Shown: in pieces, positions 32,434-41,325 of the stretch
Layout of the letters: each line of letters begins with the position of its first letter
Numbering within the stretch: the stretch's first letter is position 1
Assembly (NCBI RefSeq): GCF_025642745.1
Contig: NZ_JANZKP010000001.1
Coordinates: 1-64,000 of the forward strand
Direction: 5' to 3'
Length of the DNA: 64,000 bases
Origin: Cellulomonas sp. RIT-PI-Y
Lineage (GTDB): Bacteria > Actinomycetota > Actinomycetes > Actinomycetales > Cellulomonadaceae
Translations under genes and position numbers: made by a program
The notes under the pieces: generated by a model
Database searches by the model: none
Seen by the model: the letters and a program-made list of their open reading frames with translations, nothing else
What the model was told of the DNA's origin: nothing

Positions 32434-33740
32434 CGGTCGTCCCGCTCCCGCATCGTGGCGAGCGGCACCCGCGCCCGCACCAGGTACCCGCCGCGGCCGC
32501 GCGGCCCGGCCTCCAGCGATCCGCCGTCGGCGGCCGCACGTTCTCGCATCCCGACCTGGCCGAGTCCGCCACCGCCGACCCTCGCCCGCCGGCTCAGTCC
32601 GCCGCCGTCGTCGGTGACCTCCAGCTCCACCGCGTCCTCGGCGTAGCGCAGTCGGACATCGGCCCGGGCGCCCTCCCCGGCGTGCTTGCGGGTGTTGGTC
32701 AGCGCCTCCTGCGCGATCCGGTACAGGTTGAGCGACACCAGCGGCGGCAGCGGCCGGACCGCGCCGATCACCTGGAAGGTCGCCCGCACCCCCGCCTCGG
32801 TGGACTGCTCGGTCAGGGCGGGCAGCTGTTCCACCGACATGGACGCGACCGCCTGCGCGGAGGCCGCCGGAGCGCCGGCCTCGCGCAGCGTGCCGAGCAC
32901 GCCCTGCAGCTCCCGGATCGCCTCCCGTGCGGACTCCTCCACCTGCTCCAGCGACGCGGCGGCCCCGGCCGGATCGGCGGCGAGCAGCACCCGCGCGGCC
33001 CCGGCCTGCACACCCATCAGCGAGACGTGGTGGGCCACCGCGTCGTGCAGCTCCCGGGCCAGCCGCAACCGTTCCAGCGCGACCGCCTGCTCCTCGACCA
33101 CGCGCCGCTCGGCGACCAGCTGCTCCCCGCGCCACTCGGTCCGCGCCCGGTCCCGGGCCGCGTTCCACGCGTGGTCGCCGAAGTACCAGGCCCCGGCGAA
33201 GTAGAGCAGGTTGGTCAGCACCTGGCTCATCAGGTAGGCGGCCATCGGGGAGAAGGCCCCGGCCCGGGACAGCCCGGGGATCGCCTCCGGGTCGGTCACG
33301 GACTGGAAGATCGTCACCAGCAACCACGCGAACATGCCGACGACCACCACGGCCCGGACCCAGAACGCGCGGGCCCGCCGGGGTTCCCAGGCACCGACCG
33401 TGTACAGCGCCATGAACAGCGCGATGTTGATGAACAGCGTCTCCGAGACCTGGAGAGTCGCGGTGACCACGAACATCGCGGCGCAGGCCAGCACCACCCA
33501 GGACGGCCAGCGGCGGCGGACGGCCAGCGGCAGCACGGTCGCCGCCAGGCAGGCCACCGCCACCGGTCCGGAGGCCGGGTCGTCGTACAGGCCGACCACC
33601 TGCCAGAGCGCCAGATCGAGCACCGCACCGATGAACAGCACGATCGCGATCAGGACGTCGGCCCGGAGCTGGTCCGGGGTCGGGGCGGCCCGGCGCCAGC
33701 GCGGGTCGTCGGGCGTCGCGTCGGGCAGCGGGTCCGTCAT
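32430..33740 (-). CDS. NarL-type sensor histidine kinase
   Basis: 436-aa membrane kinase of the HPK7 (DesK/LiaS/NarX) group. About five helices occupy residues ~25-175, then a coiled linker and the HisKA_3 dimerisation box RLARELHDAVAHHVSLMGVQ with the phospho-His in ELHD. The ATPase domain has RIAQEALTNTRKHA and EVTDDGGGL, GLGQVGMRER. The ATG at 33740 starts MTDPLPD. With only short external loops it resembles intramembrane sensors of cell-envelope or peptide stress. It is paired with the downstream regulator. Confidence 0.9.
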   Translation of the reverse strand: MTDPLPDATPDDPRWRRAAPTPDQLRADVLIAIVLFIGAVLDLALWQVVGLYDDPASGPVAVACLAATVLPLAVRRRWPSWVVLACAAMFVVTATLQVSETLFINIALFMALYTVGAWEPRRARAFWVRAVVVVGMFAWLLVTIFQSVTDPEAIPGLSRAGAFSPMAAYLMSQVLTNLLYFAGAWYFGDHAWNAARDRARTEWRGEQLVAERRVVEEQAVALERLRLARELHDAVAHHVSLMGVQAGAARVLLAADPAGAAASLEQVEESAREAIRELQGVLGTLREAGAPAASAQAVASMSVEQLPALTEQSTEAGVRATFQVIGAVRPLPPLVSLNLYRIAQEALTNTRKHAGEGARADVRLRYAEDAVELEVTDDGGGLSRRARVGGGGLGQVGMRERAAADGGSLEAGPRGRGGYLVRARVPLATMRERDDR

Positions 33741-33790
33741 GGTGGGGGCACGCACGCCAGACACCGTAGCGACACCTGAGCGGGGCCTGT

Positions 33791-33820
33791 GCCGCGGTCC
33801 CGCCGGACGAGGACCGCGGC
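33791..33820 (-). terminator. Terminator hairpin after the MacB-like exporter
   Basis: Perfect 10-bp inverted repeat GCCGCGGTCC ... GGACCGCGGC with a 10-base loop, 16 bases past the stop of the FtsX-like permease on the minus strand. It separates the exporter operon from the downstream kinase gene. Confidence 0.7.
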
Positions 33821-33835
33821 GACCGCGCCCCCGGG

Positions 33836-35701
33836 TCAGCCGCGCGGGTGCACGCCGATCACCCGGGAGGCCGCCCACACCGGCAGCGGCAGCCCGATCA
33901 GCACCACCACCGCGGTCAGCCCGGCCAGCGCGCCACCGTCGATCGTCGGCACCGGGACCCCGGTCAACCCCTGTCCGACGCCCAGCAGCGCGGGCAGGAC
34001 GCACGCCATCCCTGCCAGCAGCGCCACCACGGTGAGCAGGGCCGACTCGGCGGTGACCATCCCGAGCAGCTGACGCCGGGTCGCGCCGGTCCGGCTCAGC
34101 AGGGCGAACTCGGCCCGCCGCGAGCCGACCAGCATCATCAGCGTGTTGGCCGCGGCCACCGCGATGAAGGCCAGCAACGCGAACAGGAGCGCCGCCGACA
34201 GCTGCTGCTGCCCCGCCGACTCCGCGCGCACCTGCGCGGCGTACCCCGCCACGTCGGTCACGGTGAGCCCCGACGCCCGTGCCTCGGCCGCCCCGGAGTC
34301 CGAGCGCAGCAGCAGCACCCGATCGGTGGGCGACGCGCCGAGCTGCTCCCCCGTGGCGTCGCCGATCAGGTAGTCGCCGAGGCCGAGGCTCCGCTCGTAG
34401 GTCGCCACCACGGTCAACGTGCTCTCGACGCCGTCCAGCCGGACACCGATCGCGTCGCCGACCGAGGCCATCCCGCCCAGCGCCGCCTCCCGGCTGACCG
34501 CGACGGTGCCCGGCGAGGCCAGGTCGGACAGCGAGCCCGAGCGGACGTCCGGGTCGATCAGGCCGGTGTCCGTCGGCACCGTGCGCAGCGCGGTGGTCTC
34601 CCAGTTCAGTCCGTCCAGGAACGGCAGGTCCTCGTCGTCCTGATCCGTCCACACCTGGGCGGTCACCAGCGCCGTGCTGCCGGCGGTGCCCGCCGTCCCG
34701 GCCGCCAACCGGTCCAGCACGTCGTCGTCCCCGCGCACCACGAGGTCGGCGTCGATCGCCTCCCGCACCTGGCGCTCCGCCCCGTCCAGCACCGCGACGT
34801 TCACCCCGGACTGCACCACGCCCAGCGCGAGCAGCAGCATCAGCGGGACGACCGCCCCGGTCAGCCGCCGGGAGAACCCCCGGGCGTTGGTCAGCGCCAG
34901 GGTGCCGACCGCGCCGGACCGGCCGCCGAGCAGGCGCAGACCGCGCCGGGCCACCCAGCCGAGCAGCAGCGGGCCGATCAGTGCGGCCGCGATGATCAGC
35001 AGGAACGCGGACACCGTGGCCGCGGCGCTGCCGAGCAACCCCGGCAGGACGAACGGCACCGCCGCCACCACCAGGCCGGACGACGCGAGCACCGCCGCCG
35101 TGACGGTCCGGCCCCGGGACAGCCCCGCCGGCTCGGTCGCGGCGGACCGGACCGCTCCGGCAGGACTCAGGCGGGCGCTCTCCCGCCCGGCCAGTCGCGC
35201 GGCACCGACCGCGGTCGGGACCAGCAGCGCGAGCGTCGCCAGCACCGGCCAGCCGGAGAACCCCAGGCGGAAGCCCTCCGGCAGCACGCCGCCCCCGGCG
35301 AGCGGCCCGCCGAGCAGGGGCGCCAGGACCAGTCCGGACAGCGCACCGAGCGGCGCCGCGACCGCGAACACCAGCAGCACCTCGGCCGACACCATCTGGC
35401 GGACCTGCGCGGTGGTGGCGCCGACCGCGCGCAGCAGCGCGAACTCCCGGGCCCGGGGCCGCAGCGCCGCCGCGATGGTGGAGGCGACCACGAACAGCGC
35501 GATCAGCACGGCCGTCCCGGCGAAGGACGAGGCCACGGTGACCAGCATCGATCCCGCCTCACCCGCGCGGATGCCACCGGTCAGCCAGGCACCGGTCGCG
35601 GTGAGCAGCGCGGCGGCCAGCGCGACCACCACGGCGCTGCCCGCGAACGACGACCGGTGCACGCGCACCGCCGACCGGGCCGAGGTCCACACCGCGCTCA
35701 T
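33836..35701 (-). CDS. FtsX/MacB-like ABC permease
   Basis: 621-aa permease with two FtsX domains: helices near residues 20-40 and 60-125, a central set around 200-310, a large extracytoplasmic domain (~320-470), and a final four-helix FtsX unit ([45 protein letters not shown]). The motif RPRAREFALLRAVGATTAQVRQMV in the first half is the matching FtsX loop. Such transporters pump or sense antimicrobial peptides and lipids. Start is coupled by ATGA to the ATPase upstream. Confidence 0.9.
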   Translation of the reverse strand: MSAVWTSARSAVRVHRSSFAGSAVVVALAAALLTATGAWLTGGIRAGEAGSMLVTVASSFAGTAVLIALFVVASTIAAALRPRAREFALLRAVGATTAQVRQMVSAEVLLVFAVAAPLGALSGLVLAPLLGGPLAGGGVLPEGFRLGFSGWPVLATLALLVPTAVGAARLAGRESARLSPAGAVRSAATEPAGLSRGRTVTAAVLASSGLVVAAVPFVLPGLLGSAAATVSAFLLIIAAALIGPLLLGWVARRGLRLLGGRSGAVGTLALTNARGFSRRLTGAVVPLMLLLALGVVQSGVNVAVLDGAERQVREAIDADLVVRGDDDVLDRLAAGTAGTAGSTALVTAQVWTDQDDEDLPFLDGLNWETTALRTVPTDTGLIDPDVRSGSLSDLASPGTVAVSREAALGGMASVGDAIGVRLDGVESTLTVVATYERSLGLGDYLIGDATGEQLGASPTDRVLLLRSDSGAAEARASGLTVTDVAGYAAQVRAESAGQQQLSAALLFALLAFIAVAAANTLMMLVGSRRAEFALLSRTGATRRQLLGMVTAESALLTVVALLAGMACVLPALLGVGQGLTGVPVPTIDGGALAGLTAVVVLIGLPLPVWAASRVIGVHPRG

Positions 35702-36441
35702 CGGGCCAGCTCCATCATCCGGGCGGTCACCTGGGCCGCGGTGGGGGCGTCCAGGTGCCCGGCCAGCCGGCCGTCCGCCAGGAACACCACGCGGTCGGCC
35801 GCGGAGGCGACCTGCGGATCGTGGGTGACCAGCACCAGGGTCTGCCGGAGCGCGGACGCGGTGTCGCGCAGCACGCCGAGCACCTGCGCCCCGGTGTGCG
35901 AGTCCAGCGCGCCGGTCGGCTCGTCCGCGAACACCACCGCGGGCCGGGTGATCAGCGCCCGGGCGATCGCCACCCGCTGCGCCTGGCCGCCGGACAGCTC
36001 GCCGGGCAGCCGGTCCGCCATCCCGGTCAGCCCGACCGCGGCCATCAGCCAGTCGCGCAGCTCCCGGTCGGGCTCCCGGCCGCCGAGCAGCAGCGGCAGG
36101 GCGATGTTCTCGGCCACGGTCAGGTGACCGACCAGGTTGTAGGCCTGGAACACGAAGCCGACCCGCTCCCGGCGCAACCGGGTCACGGCGTCCGGGGACA
36201 GCGCGCCCAGATCGGCGTCGCCGATCAGCACCTGACCGCTGGACGGAGTGTCCAGCCCGGCGGCGCAGTTCAGCAGGGTGGACTTGCCGGAGCCCGAGGG
36301 GCCCATCACGGCGGTGAACGAGCCCGGGGCCAGGCTCAGGGTGACCCCGGCCAGCGCCTCGATGCTTCCGGTGCCGTTCGGGTAGCTGCGGCGCACCTGC
36401 ACCAGGCGGACGGCGGGTTCGACGAGGGTGGTGGTCGTCAT
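35698..36441 (-). CDS. LolD/MacB-like ABC ATPase
   Basis: 247-aa ATPase partner of the FtsX-like permease. Walker A MGPSGSGKSTLLNCAAGLD, Q-loop VGFVFQAYNLVGHLTVAEN, signature LSGGQAQRVAIARALI, Walker B VVFADEPTGALDSHTG and switch LVLVTHDPQVASAADR are complete. A strong GGAGGAG ribosome site precedes the ATG. It lies between two kinase/regulator operons, both on the same strand. Confidence 0.95.
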   Translation of the reverse strand: MTTTTLVEPAVRLVQVRRSYPNGTGSIEALAGVTLSLAPGSFTAVMGPSGSGKSTLLNCAAGLDTPSSGQVLIGDADLGALSPDAVTRLRRERVGFVFQAYNLVGHLTVAENIALPLLLGGREPDRELRDWLMAAVGLTGMADRLPGELSGGQAQRVAIARALITRPAVVFADEPTGALDSHTGAQVLGVLRDTASALRQTLVLVTHDPQVASAADRVVFLADGRLAGHLDAPTAAQVTARMMELAR

Positions 36442-36499
36442 GGCGGACTCCTCCGGTCGGCGGGAAACGTGTCCCTCGACGCTAGGAATCCGCGGTGCT

Positions 36500-36555
36500 C
36501 CCCCTCCAGCCGCCCCCGGCGGAACTACCGGACCTGCATCCTTCGATGGAGGGGG
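36500..36555 (-). terminator. Candidate terminator between second regulator and exporter operon
   Basis: CCCCCTCCA ... TGGAGGGGG is a perfect 9-bp inverted repeat that begins directly after the stop codon of the second response regulator. The 38-base loop contains its own smaller CCGCC/GGCGG hairpin. It may end the kinase-regulator transcript ahead of the exporter promoter. Confidence 0.5.
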
Positions 36556-37218
36556 TCAGTCCTCGGGCACCGTCACGACCCGGTTCTGGTAGGCCCAGAC
36601 CACCGCCTGCAACCGCGAGCGCACCCCCAGCTTCGGCATCATCCGGGCCAGGTGCGACTTCACGGTGGACACCTCGACCACCAGCTGGGCGGCGATCTCC
36701 TCGTTGGACATGCCCTGGGCGAGCAGCAGCAGGATGTCCCGCTCCCGCCCGGTCAGCAGGTCCGCCCCCCGTTGGAGCGAGACCGGCTGGAGCCGACGGC
36801 GCTCGGCGAACTCCCGCAGCACCCGGTGGGTGAGCGTCTGGTCCAGCGTGCCCCGGCCGGCGGCCACCTGGCGGACCGCGTGCACGATCGTCTCCGGCTC
36901 GGCGTCCTTGAGCAGGAACCCGGCCGCACCCGCCTCCAAGGCGCCGAACACGTAGTCGTCGAGGTCGAAGGTGGTCAGCACCAGCACCGGCACGGCGGGG
37001 TCGGCGCCGGCCAGCTCGCGGGCGACGCTGATCCCGTCCCGGCCCGGCATCCGGACGTCGAGGCAGACCACGTCCGGCACCCGCTCCCGGGCGAGGCGCA
37101 CCGCCTCGTCGCCGTCGGCGGCGGCACCGACCACCTCCAGGTCGGGTTCGGCGCCCAGCAGGGTGGTCAGTCCGGCACGGACCAGCGGTTGGTCGTCGGC
37201 GATCAGCACCCGGGTCAC
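36556..37218 (-). CDS. NarL/LuxR-family response regulator (second pair)
   Basis: 220 aa. Receiver domain TRVLIADDQPLVRAGL, phosphoacceptor in DVVCLDVRMPGRDG, switch residues VLTTFDLDDY and FLLKDAEPE; LuxR HTH LTGRERDILLLLAQGMSNEE, VKSHLARMMPKLGVRSR. The GTG at 37218 is chosen because GGAGG lies six bases upstream; an in-frame ATG at 37236 would overlap that site. It follows its kinase gene after 73 bases. It is paralogous to the regulator at 31.8-32.4 kb. Confidence 0.92.
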   Translation of the reverse strand: MTRVLIADDQPLVRAGLTTLLGAEPDLEVVGAAADGDEAVRLARERVPDVVCLDVRMPGRDGISVARELAGADPAVPVLVLTTFDLDDYVFGALEAGAAGFLLKDAEPETIVHAVRQVAAGRGTLDQTLTHRVLREFAERRRLQPVSLQRGADLLTGRERDILLLLAQGMSNEEIAAQLVVEVSTVKSHLARMMPKLGVRSRLQAVVWAYQNRVVTVPED

Positions 37219-37291
37219 GGGGCACCTCCAGGGCATCGGTGGTCGTGGACGGTCGTCGCCCGCGCGTGCGCCCGGACCGGTGCCGGCCCGG

Positions 37292-38524
37292 TCACGGGTC
37301 GCCGGCCGGATCGGTCCGGTCCCGCGGGACGGCGAGCCGCACCTGCCAGCCGCCCTCCACCGTGGCCCCGTGCCGCAGCGTCGCACCGACCAGGGCGGCC
37401 CGCTCGGCCATCCCCCGCAGCCCGTGTCCGCCCTCGGAGGCCGGTGCGGGCACACCGGTCGGCGGTCCGTTCCGCACGGTGATCACCAGCACCTCCGGGT
37501 CCTGGTCGTCGACCGTCACCTCGCGCTCCGACCCCGGGGCGTGCGCGCGTGCGTTCGACAGCGACTCCTGCACCATCCGGTAGGCGGCCAGCTGGCCGAG
37601 CGGGCCGATCCCGGACCCCAGCGGCTCGCCGGTCGGTGACGACAGCACCTGCAGCGTCACGTCCGTGCCGACCAGCTCCGGCACCGAGGCCAGGCTCCAG
37701 GCGCTCAGCTCCGCCGGATCGTCCTCCCGGAGCAGCCCGACCAGACGACGCAGATCGGTGAGCACCACCCGGCTCTGCTCCCGCACCTGCCGCAGGCCGT
37801 CCCGCGCCGCCACCGGATCGGTGTCGAGCTGCCGGTCGATCGCCGAGGCCATCAGCGCGATCCCGGACAGATGGTGCGCGGCGATGTCGTGCAGCTCCCG
37901 GGCCATCGCGGTGCGCTCGGTCGCCACCGCGGTCCGGACCAGGGCGTCCCGCTCCCGGGCGAGGGCCCGCAGCTCACCCGCCTGGGCCGCCCGCACCGCC
38001 CGCCGCGATCCGACGATCTGGGCCGGGACGAGCCCGATCGCCACCAGCAGCAACGCCTGGCCGACGGCGGCGAGCAGCAGGAGCGGCGTCGTCCCGGCGT
38101 CCAGCGCCGTGGCCGCCGTCAGCAGCGCGACCACGGCGGCCAGCACACCCCACATCCGTCGCCCGCCGACCGTCGCCCGGTAGACCACCACCACCGGTGC
38201 CAGGGTGACCAGCCCGGCGGCGCCCGCAGGCCCCGCCAGGGCCAGCAGCACCGGCACGGCGGCGACCACCAGCAGGGCGGGCACCGGCCGGGTGCGCGCC
38301 CACAGCACCGGTGCCGCCTGCACGGTCAGCGCCAGCAGCACCGCCCACCAGCTCCCGGACCCGAGGGCGGGGAGCTCCACCGGCTCGGCCGGGTCCATCG
38401 CGCTCACCGCGGGCAGGACCAGCAGCCCGGCCACCGCGGCGAGCCAGGTGATCGCGGCGGCCAGCGCGTCGCGGCGGTCCGGGACCGCGCGGTCGGGGCC
38501 GGCGTGGAGACTCACGGTCGGCAT
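37292..38524 (-). CDS. NarL-type sensor histidine kinase (second pair)
   Basis: 410-aa HPK7 kinase with about five N-terminal helices (residues ~20-170), a short coiled segment, the His box MARELHDIAAHHLSGIALMA and an ATPase domain (YRMVQESLSNARAHAPG, VRNGPPTGVPAPASEGGHGL, GMAERAALVGATL). The ATPase N-box keeps Asn in LSNARAHA, so the enzyme should be active. Signal unknown; loops outside the membrane are short. It precedes its response regulator. Confidence 0.9.
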   Translation of the reverse strand: MPTVSLHAGPDRAVPDRRDALAAAITWLAAVAGLLVLPAVSAMDPAEPVELPALGSGSWWAVLLALTVQAAPVLWARTRPVPALLVVAAVPVLLALAGPAGAAGLVTLAPVVVVYRATVGGRRMWGVLAAVVALLTAATALDAGTTPLLLLAAVGQALLLVAIGLVPAQIVGSRRAVRAAQAGELRALARERDALVRTAVATERTAMARELHDIAAHHLSGIALMASAIDRQLDTDPVAARDGLRQVREQSRVVLTDLRRLVGLLREDDPAELSAWSLASVPELVGTDVTLQVLSSPTGEPLGSGIGPLGQLAAYRMVQESLSNARAHAPGSEREVTVDDQDPEVLVITVRNGPPTGVPAPASEGGHGLRGMAERAALVGATLRHGATVEGGWQVRLAVPRDRTDPAGDP

Positions 38525-38560
38525 CGTGCCACGCCGCGGAGGCCCGGGGACCGCGGGGCG

Positions 38561-39547
38561 TCAGCCCCGCACCGAGGCGCCCCACGAGCGGGCGGGGTCG
38601 TGCACCGCCACCGCCAGCGTGGTGTCGGACTGCCCGTAGTAGGCGAACCACCGGCCCCGGAACTGCACCAGCCCCTCGACGAAGGTCACGTTCGACACCA
38701 GACCGTTCCGGTCCTCGAAGGTCTGCGGCCGCAGCCAGGGCTCCTGCAGGCGCGCGAGCACCCGGGTGGGCTCGTCCGGGTCGATCGCGATCTGCCCGCA
38801 GCGGTAGTCCACGTCGACCCGGCCGTCGTCGTGGACGGTGCGGGTGGCGCCGTTGGTCAGCATCACCAGCAGGCCGTTGTCGGTCAGGACGGGCGAGGTC
38901 CCGATCTCGACCAGGTCGGCGTCGAAGGACCCCGGTGTCGGCGCGTACATCGGCTCGGTGTCGGGGGTGCCGGGCGTCCAGTGGATCAGGTCCTCGCTGG
39001 TCGCCCAGTACAGCGCTCCCTCGCCGAAGTACATCCACCAGCGTCCCTGCATCGGGAACGGCACGATCACCCCGGCCTTGGACCAGTCGTGCCCGCGGGG
39101 GTCGACGGTCGCGAAGGTGTCGAAGCCGTCGAACAGCGGGCCGTGCCGGGTCCAGTGCCGCAGGTCGGTCGAGGTCGCCAGGCAGAGCCGGGCCGCGTGC
39201 CGGTCCCAGCCGGTGTAGGTCAGGTAGTACGTGCCGTCGATGCAGACGACGCGCGGGTCCTCGCAGCCGTACCGCTCGTAGTCCTCGACCGGCGACAGGA
39301 TCGGCTCGGCCTCGCGCTCGAAGGTGAGGCCGTCGTCGCTCCGGGCCAGCCCGATGTGCGACACGATGTCCTCGGCGTGCGCGCGGTAGAGCAGGACCAC
39401 CTGGTCGTCGACGACCAGCGCGGCCGGGTTGTAGAGGTTGGCGGACTCCCAGCTCCCGCCACGCGGCCGCAGCACGGGGTTGTGCTCGTAGGGGACGAAC
39501 GGGCCGAGCGGGAAGGCCGCTCCGGTGAAGATGCTGGTGGCGGACAT
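38561..39547 (-). CDS. GH130-family glycoside phosphorylase (beta-mannoside type)
   Basis: 328 aa, five-bladed beta-propeller family acting on beta-mannosides by phosphorolysis. Family features seen: HNPVLRP, NLYNPAALVVDDQVVLLYRA, and the GCEDPRV segment (94-100) that carries the conserved catalytic Asp, then YYLTYTGWD and KAGVIVPFP. There is no signal peptide, so it acts on imported disaccharide or oligosaccharide in the cytoplasm. It is the last gene of the lacI-binding protein-permease operon, which supports uptake and internal phosphorolysis of a mannose-containing sugar. Exact linkage cannot be told. Confidence 0.85.
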   Translation of the reverse strand: MSATSIFTGAAFPLGPFVPYEHNPVLRPRGGSWESANLYNPAALVVDDQVVLLYRAHAEDIVSHIGLARSDDGLTFEREAEPILSPVEDYERYGCEDPRVVCIDGTYYLTYTGWDRHAARLCLATSTDLRHWTRHGPLFDGFDTFATVDPRGHDWSKAGVIVPFPMQGRWWMYFGEGALYWATSEDLIHWTPGTPDTEPMYAPTPGSFDADLVEIGTSPVLTDNGLLVMLTNGATRTVHDDGRVDVDYRCGQIAIDPDEPTRVLARLQEPWLRPQTFEDRNGLVSNVTFVEGLVQFRGRWFAYYGQSDTTLAVAVHDPARSWGASVRG

Positions 39548-39550
39548 CGA

Positions 39551-40381
39551 TCAACCTTTCACGGCGGAGCCGAGGTCGGACGCGGTGAAGTACCGCTGGA
39601 ACAGGCAGAACAGGACGACCACCGGGAAGGCCAGCGCGGCCGCCCCGGCGAGGATCGCCCCGTTGGGGTTGGCCGTGGACTGGGCCACGTTGGAGATGTA
39701 GTTGGCCAGGGACACCGCGAGCGGCTGCATCGTGGCGTCCTTGGTGATCAGGAACGGCCAGAGGAACTCGTTCCACGGCCCGATGAACGTCACCAGCACC
39801 ACGGTGGCGAGGGCGGGCCGGACCAGGGGCAGCGCGATCGACCGGAGGATCCGCAGCTCACCGGCCCCGTCGATCCGCGCGGCCTCGAACATCTCCCGGG
39901 GCAGCGCCCGGAAGAACTGGGTGAAGATGAACACCGCGGTGGTGTTGATCGCGAACGGCAGGATCATCCCGAGGTAGGTGTCCCCCAGCCCGTAACCCCG
40001 GGTGATCTGGACGTACAGCGGGATCATCAGCAGCTGGAACGGCACCATCTGGACCAGCAGCATCAACACCCAGGTGAGCCGGCGGCCGAGGAAGTCCAGC
40101 CGGGCGACCGCGTACCCCGCGAGCGTGCCGCACACCACCGTGCCGAGCAGCACGCCCCCGGTGAAGACCAGCGAGTTCAGCAGCGAACCGGCCAGGTCGA
40201 TCCGGGAGTCGATCCGGGTGAAGTTCTCCGTGGTCCACCCGGAGGTGGGCAGCAGCCGGTCCGGGGTGTTCGTCGGGTTCTCCTGGAAGGCCCCGACCAG
40301 CATGAAGAAGAACGGGAAGGCGAACACCAGGGCCATCAGCCCGAGCAGCACGTGGCGCAGCGCGCCCGACCAGCGTCGCAT
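39551..40381 (-). CDS. Sugar ABC transporter permease (MalG type, CUT1)
   Basis: 276-aa permease with six predicted helices. The EAA loop is EAARIDGAGELRILRSIALP with the conserved Gly, followed by PLVRPALATV. The N-terminal helix LLGLMALVFAFPFFFMLVGA and the periplasmic DRLLPTSGWTTENF segment match CUT1 MalG-like proteins. It lies one base after the partner permease and 3 bases before the GH130 gene. It works with the MalF-type permease and a shared MsiK-like ATPase encoded elsewhere. Confidence 0.93.
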   Translation of the reverse strand: MRRWSGALRHVLLGLMALVFAFPFFFMLVGAFQENPTNTPDRLLPTSGWTTENFTRIDSRIDLAGSLLNSLVFTGGVLLGTVVCGTLAGYAVARLDFLGRRLTWVLMLLVQMVPFQLLMIPLYVQITRGYGLGDTYLGMILPFAINTTAVFIFTQFFRALPREMFEAARIDGAGELRILRSIALPLVRPALATVVLVTFIGPWNEFLWPFLITKDATMQPLAVSLANYISNVAQSTANPNGAILAGAAALAFPVVVLFCLFQRYFTASDLGSAVKG

Positions 40382-40382
40382 C

Positions 40383-41324
40383 TCACTTCTCCCGGTTCAG
40401 TCGGTTGGCGGCCAGCGACAGCAGGCCGACCACGATGACGAGCAGCATCCCGATCGCCGCCGCGGTGTCCGGGTTCTGCTGCTGGATGCCGCGCTGGTAG
40501 ATCAGCAGCACCGGCGTCGTGGACGCCCCGTCGGGCCCGCCGCCGTTGGTGAGCAGATAGGGCTCGGTGAACAGGTTGGTGCCGGTGATGATCGCGAGAA
40601 TCAGCGCCAGCGTGGTGGCGGACCGGACCCCGGGCACCGTCACGTTGAGGAACCGCTGGAACCCGTTCGCCCCGTCGGTCTCGGCCGATTCGTACAGCTC
40701 CCGGGGCACGTTCTGCAGCGCCGCGAGGTAGAGCAGCACGTAGAAGCCGAGCTGCTTCCAGGTCACGTACAGCGCGATCGTCGGCATGGCGAGGCCCTTG
40801 TTGATCAGCCAGGACGGGTCGGGGGCCAGGGGCCCCAGCACCGCGTTGACCAGACCGCCGGAGGAGAACAGCAGCATCCACACCCCGACCAGGGAGACGC
40901 TCGCGGTCAGGTAGGGCACGTAGTACGCCACCCGGTAGACCGAGGCCCAGCGGACACCGGCGTTCAACGCCGACGCCAGCACCAGTGCGAGCACCACCGT
41001 CAACGGCACGTTGATCACCAGGAACACGGCGGTGTTGCGGAACGACGCCAGCACCTGCGGATCGGTGAGCACCGTGACGAAGTTGTCCAGCCCCACGAAC
41101 GGCTTGTCGACCTCGACCCCGGGCGCGGTGAAGAAGTAGTCGTGCACCGAGATGTAGGCCGCGAAGCCGAGCGGATAGGCGAAGATCGCGAGCACGAACA
41201 CCAGGTAGGGCGCGGCGAACAGCGTGCCGATCGGCTGCCCGCCCCACCACCGGCGCCGGGTCCGGCCCGCCGGGGCGGACGGGTGGGTGCGACCCGTCCG
41301 CGCCCCGGTGGTGACGGCGGTCAT
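40383..41324 (-). CDS. Sugar ABC transporter permease (MalF type, CUT1)
   Basis: 313-aa permease with six helices after a ~30-residue polar N-terminus. EAA loop ESAETDGANGFQRFLNVTVP; other CUT1 motifs are FVGLDNFVTVLTDP and YVPYLTASVSLVGVWMLLF. ATG at 41324 starts one base after the binding-protein stop; a GTG at 41333 would overlap it by 8 bases and add three residues. No ATPase is encoded in the operon, usual for actinobacterial CUT1 systems that share one ATPase. Confidence 0.92.
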   Translation of the reverse strand: MTAVTTGARTGRTHPSAPAGRTRRRWWGGQPIGTLFAAPYLVFVLAIFAYPLGFAAYISVHDYFFTAPGVEVDKPFVGLDNFVTVLTDPQVLASFRNTAVFLVINVPLTVVLALVLASALNAGVRWASVYRVAYYVPYLTASVSLVGVWMLLFSSGGLVNAVLGPLAPDPSWLINKGLAMPTIALYVTWKQLGFYVLLYLAALQNVPRELYESAETDGANGFQRFLNVTVPGVRSATTLALILAIITGTNLFTEPYLLTNGGGPDGASTTPVLLIYQRGIQQQNPDTAAAIGMLLVIVVGLLSLAANRLNREK

Positions 41325-41325
41325 C

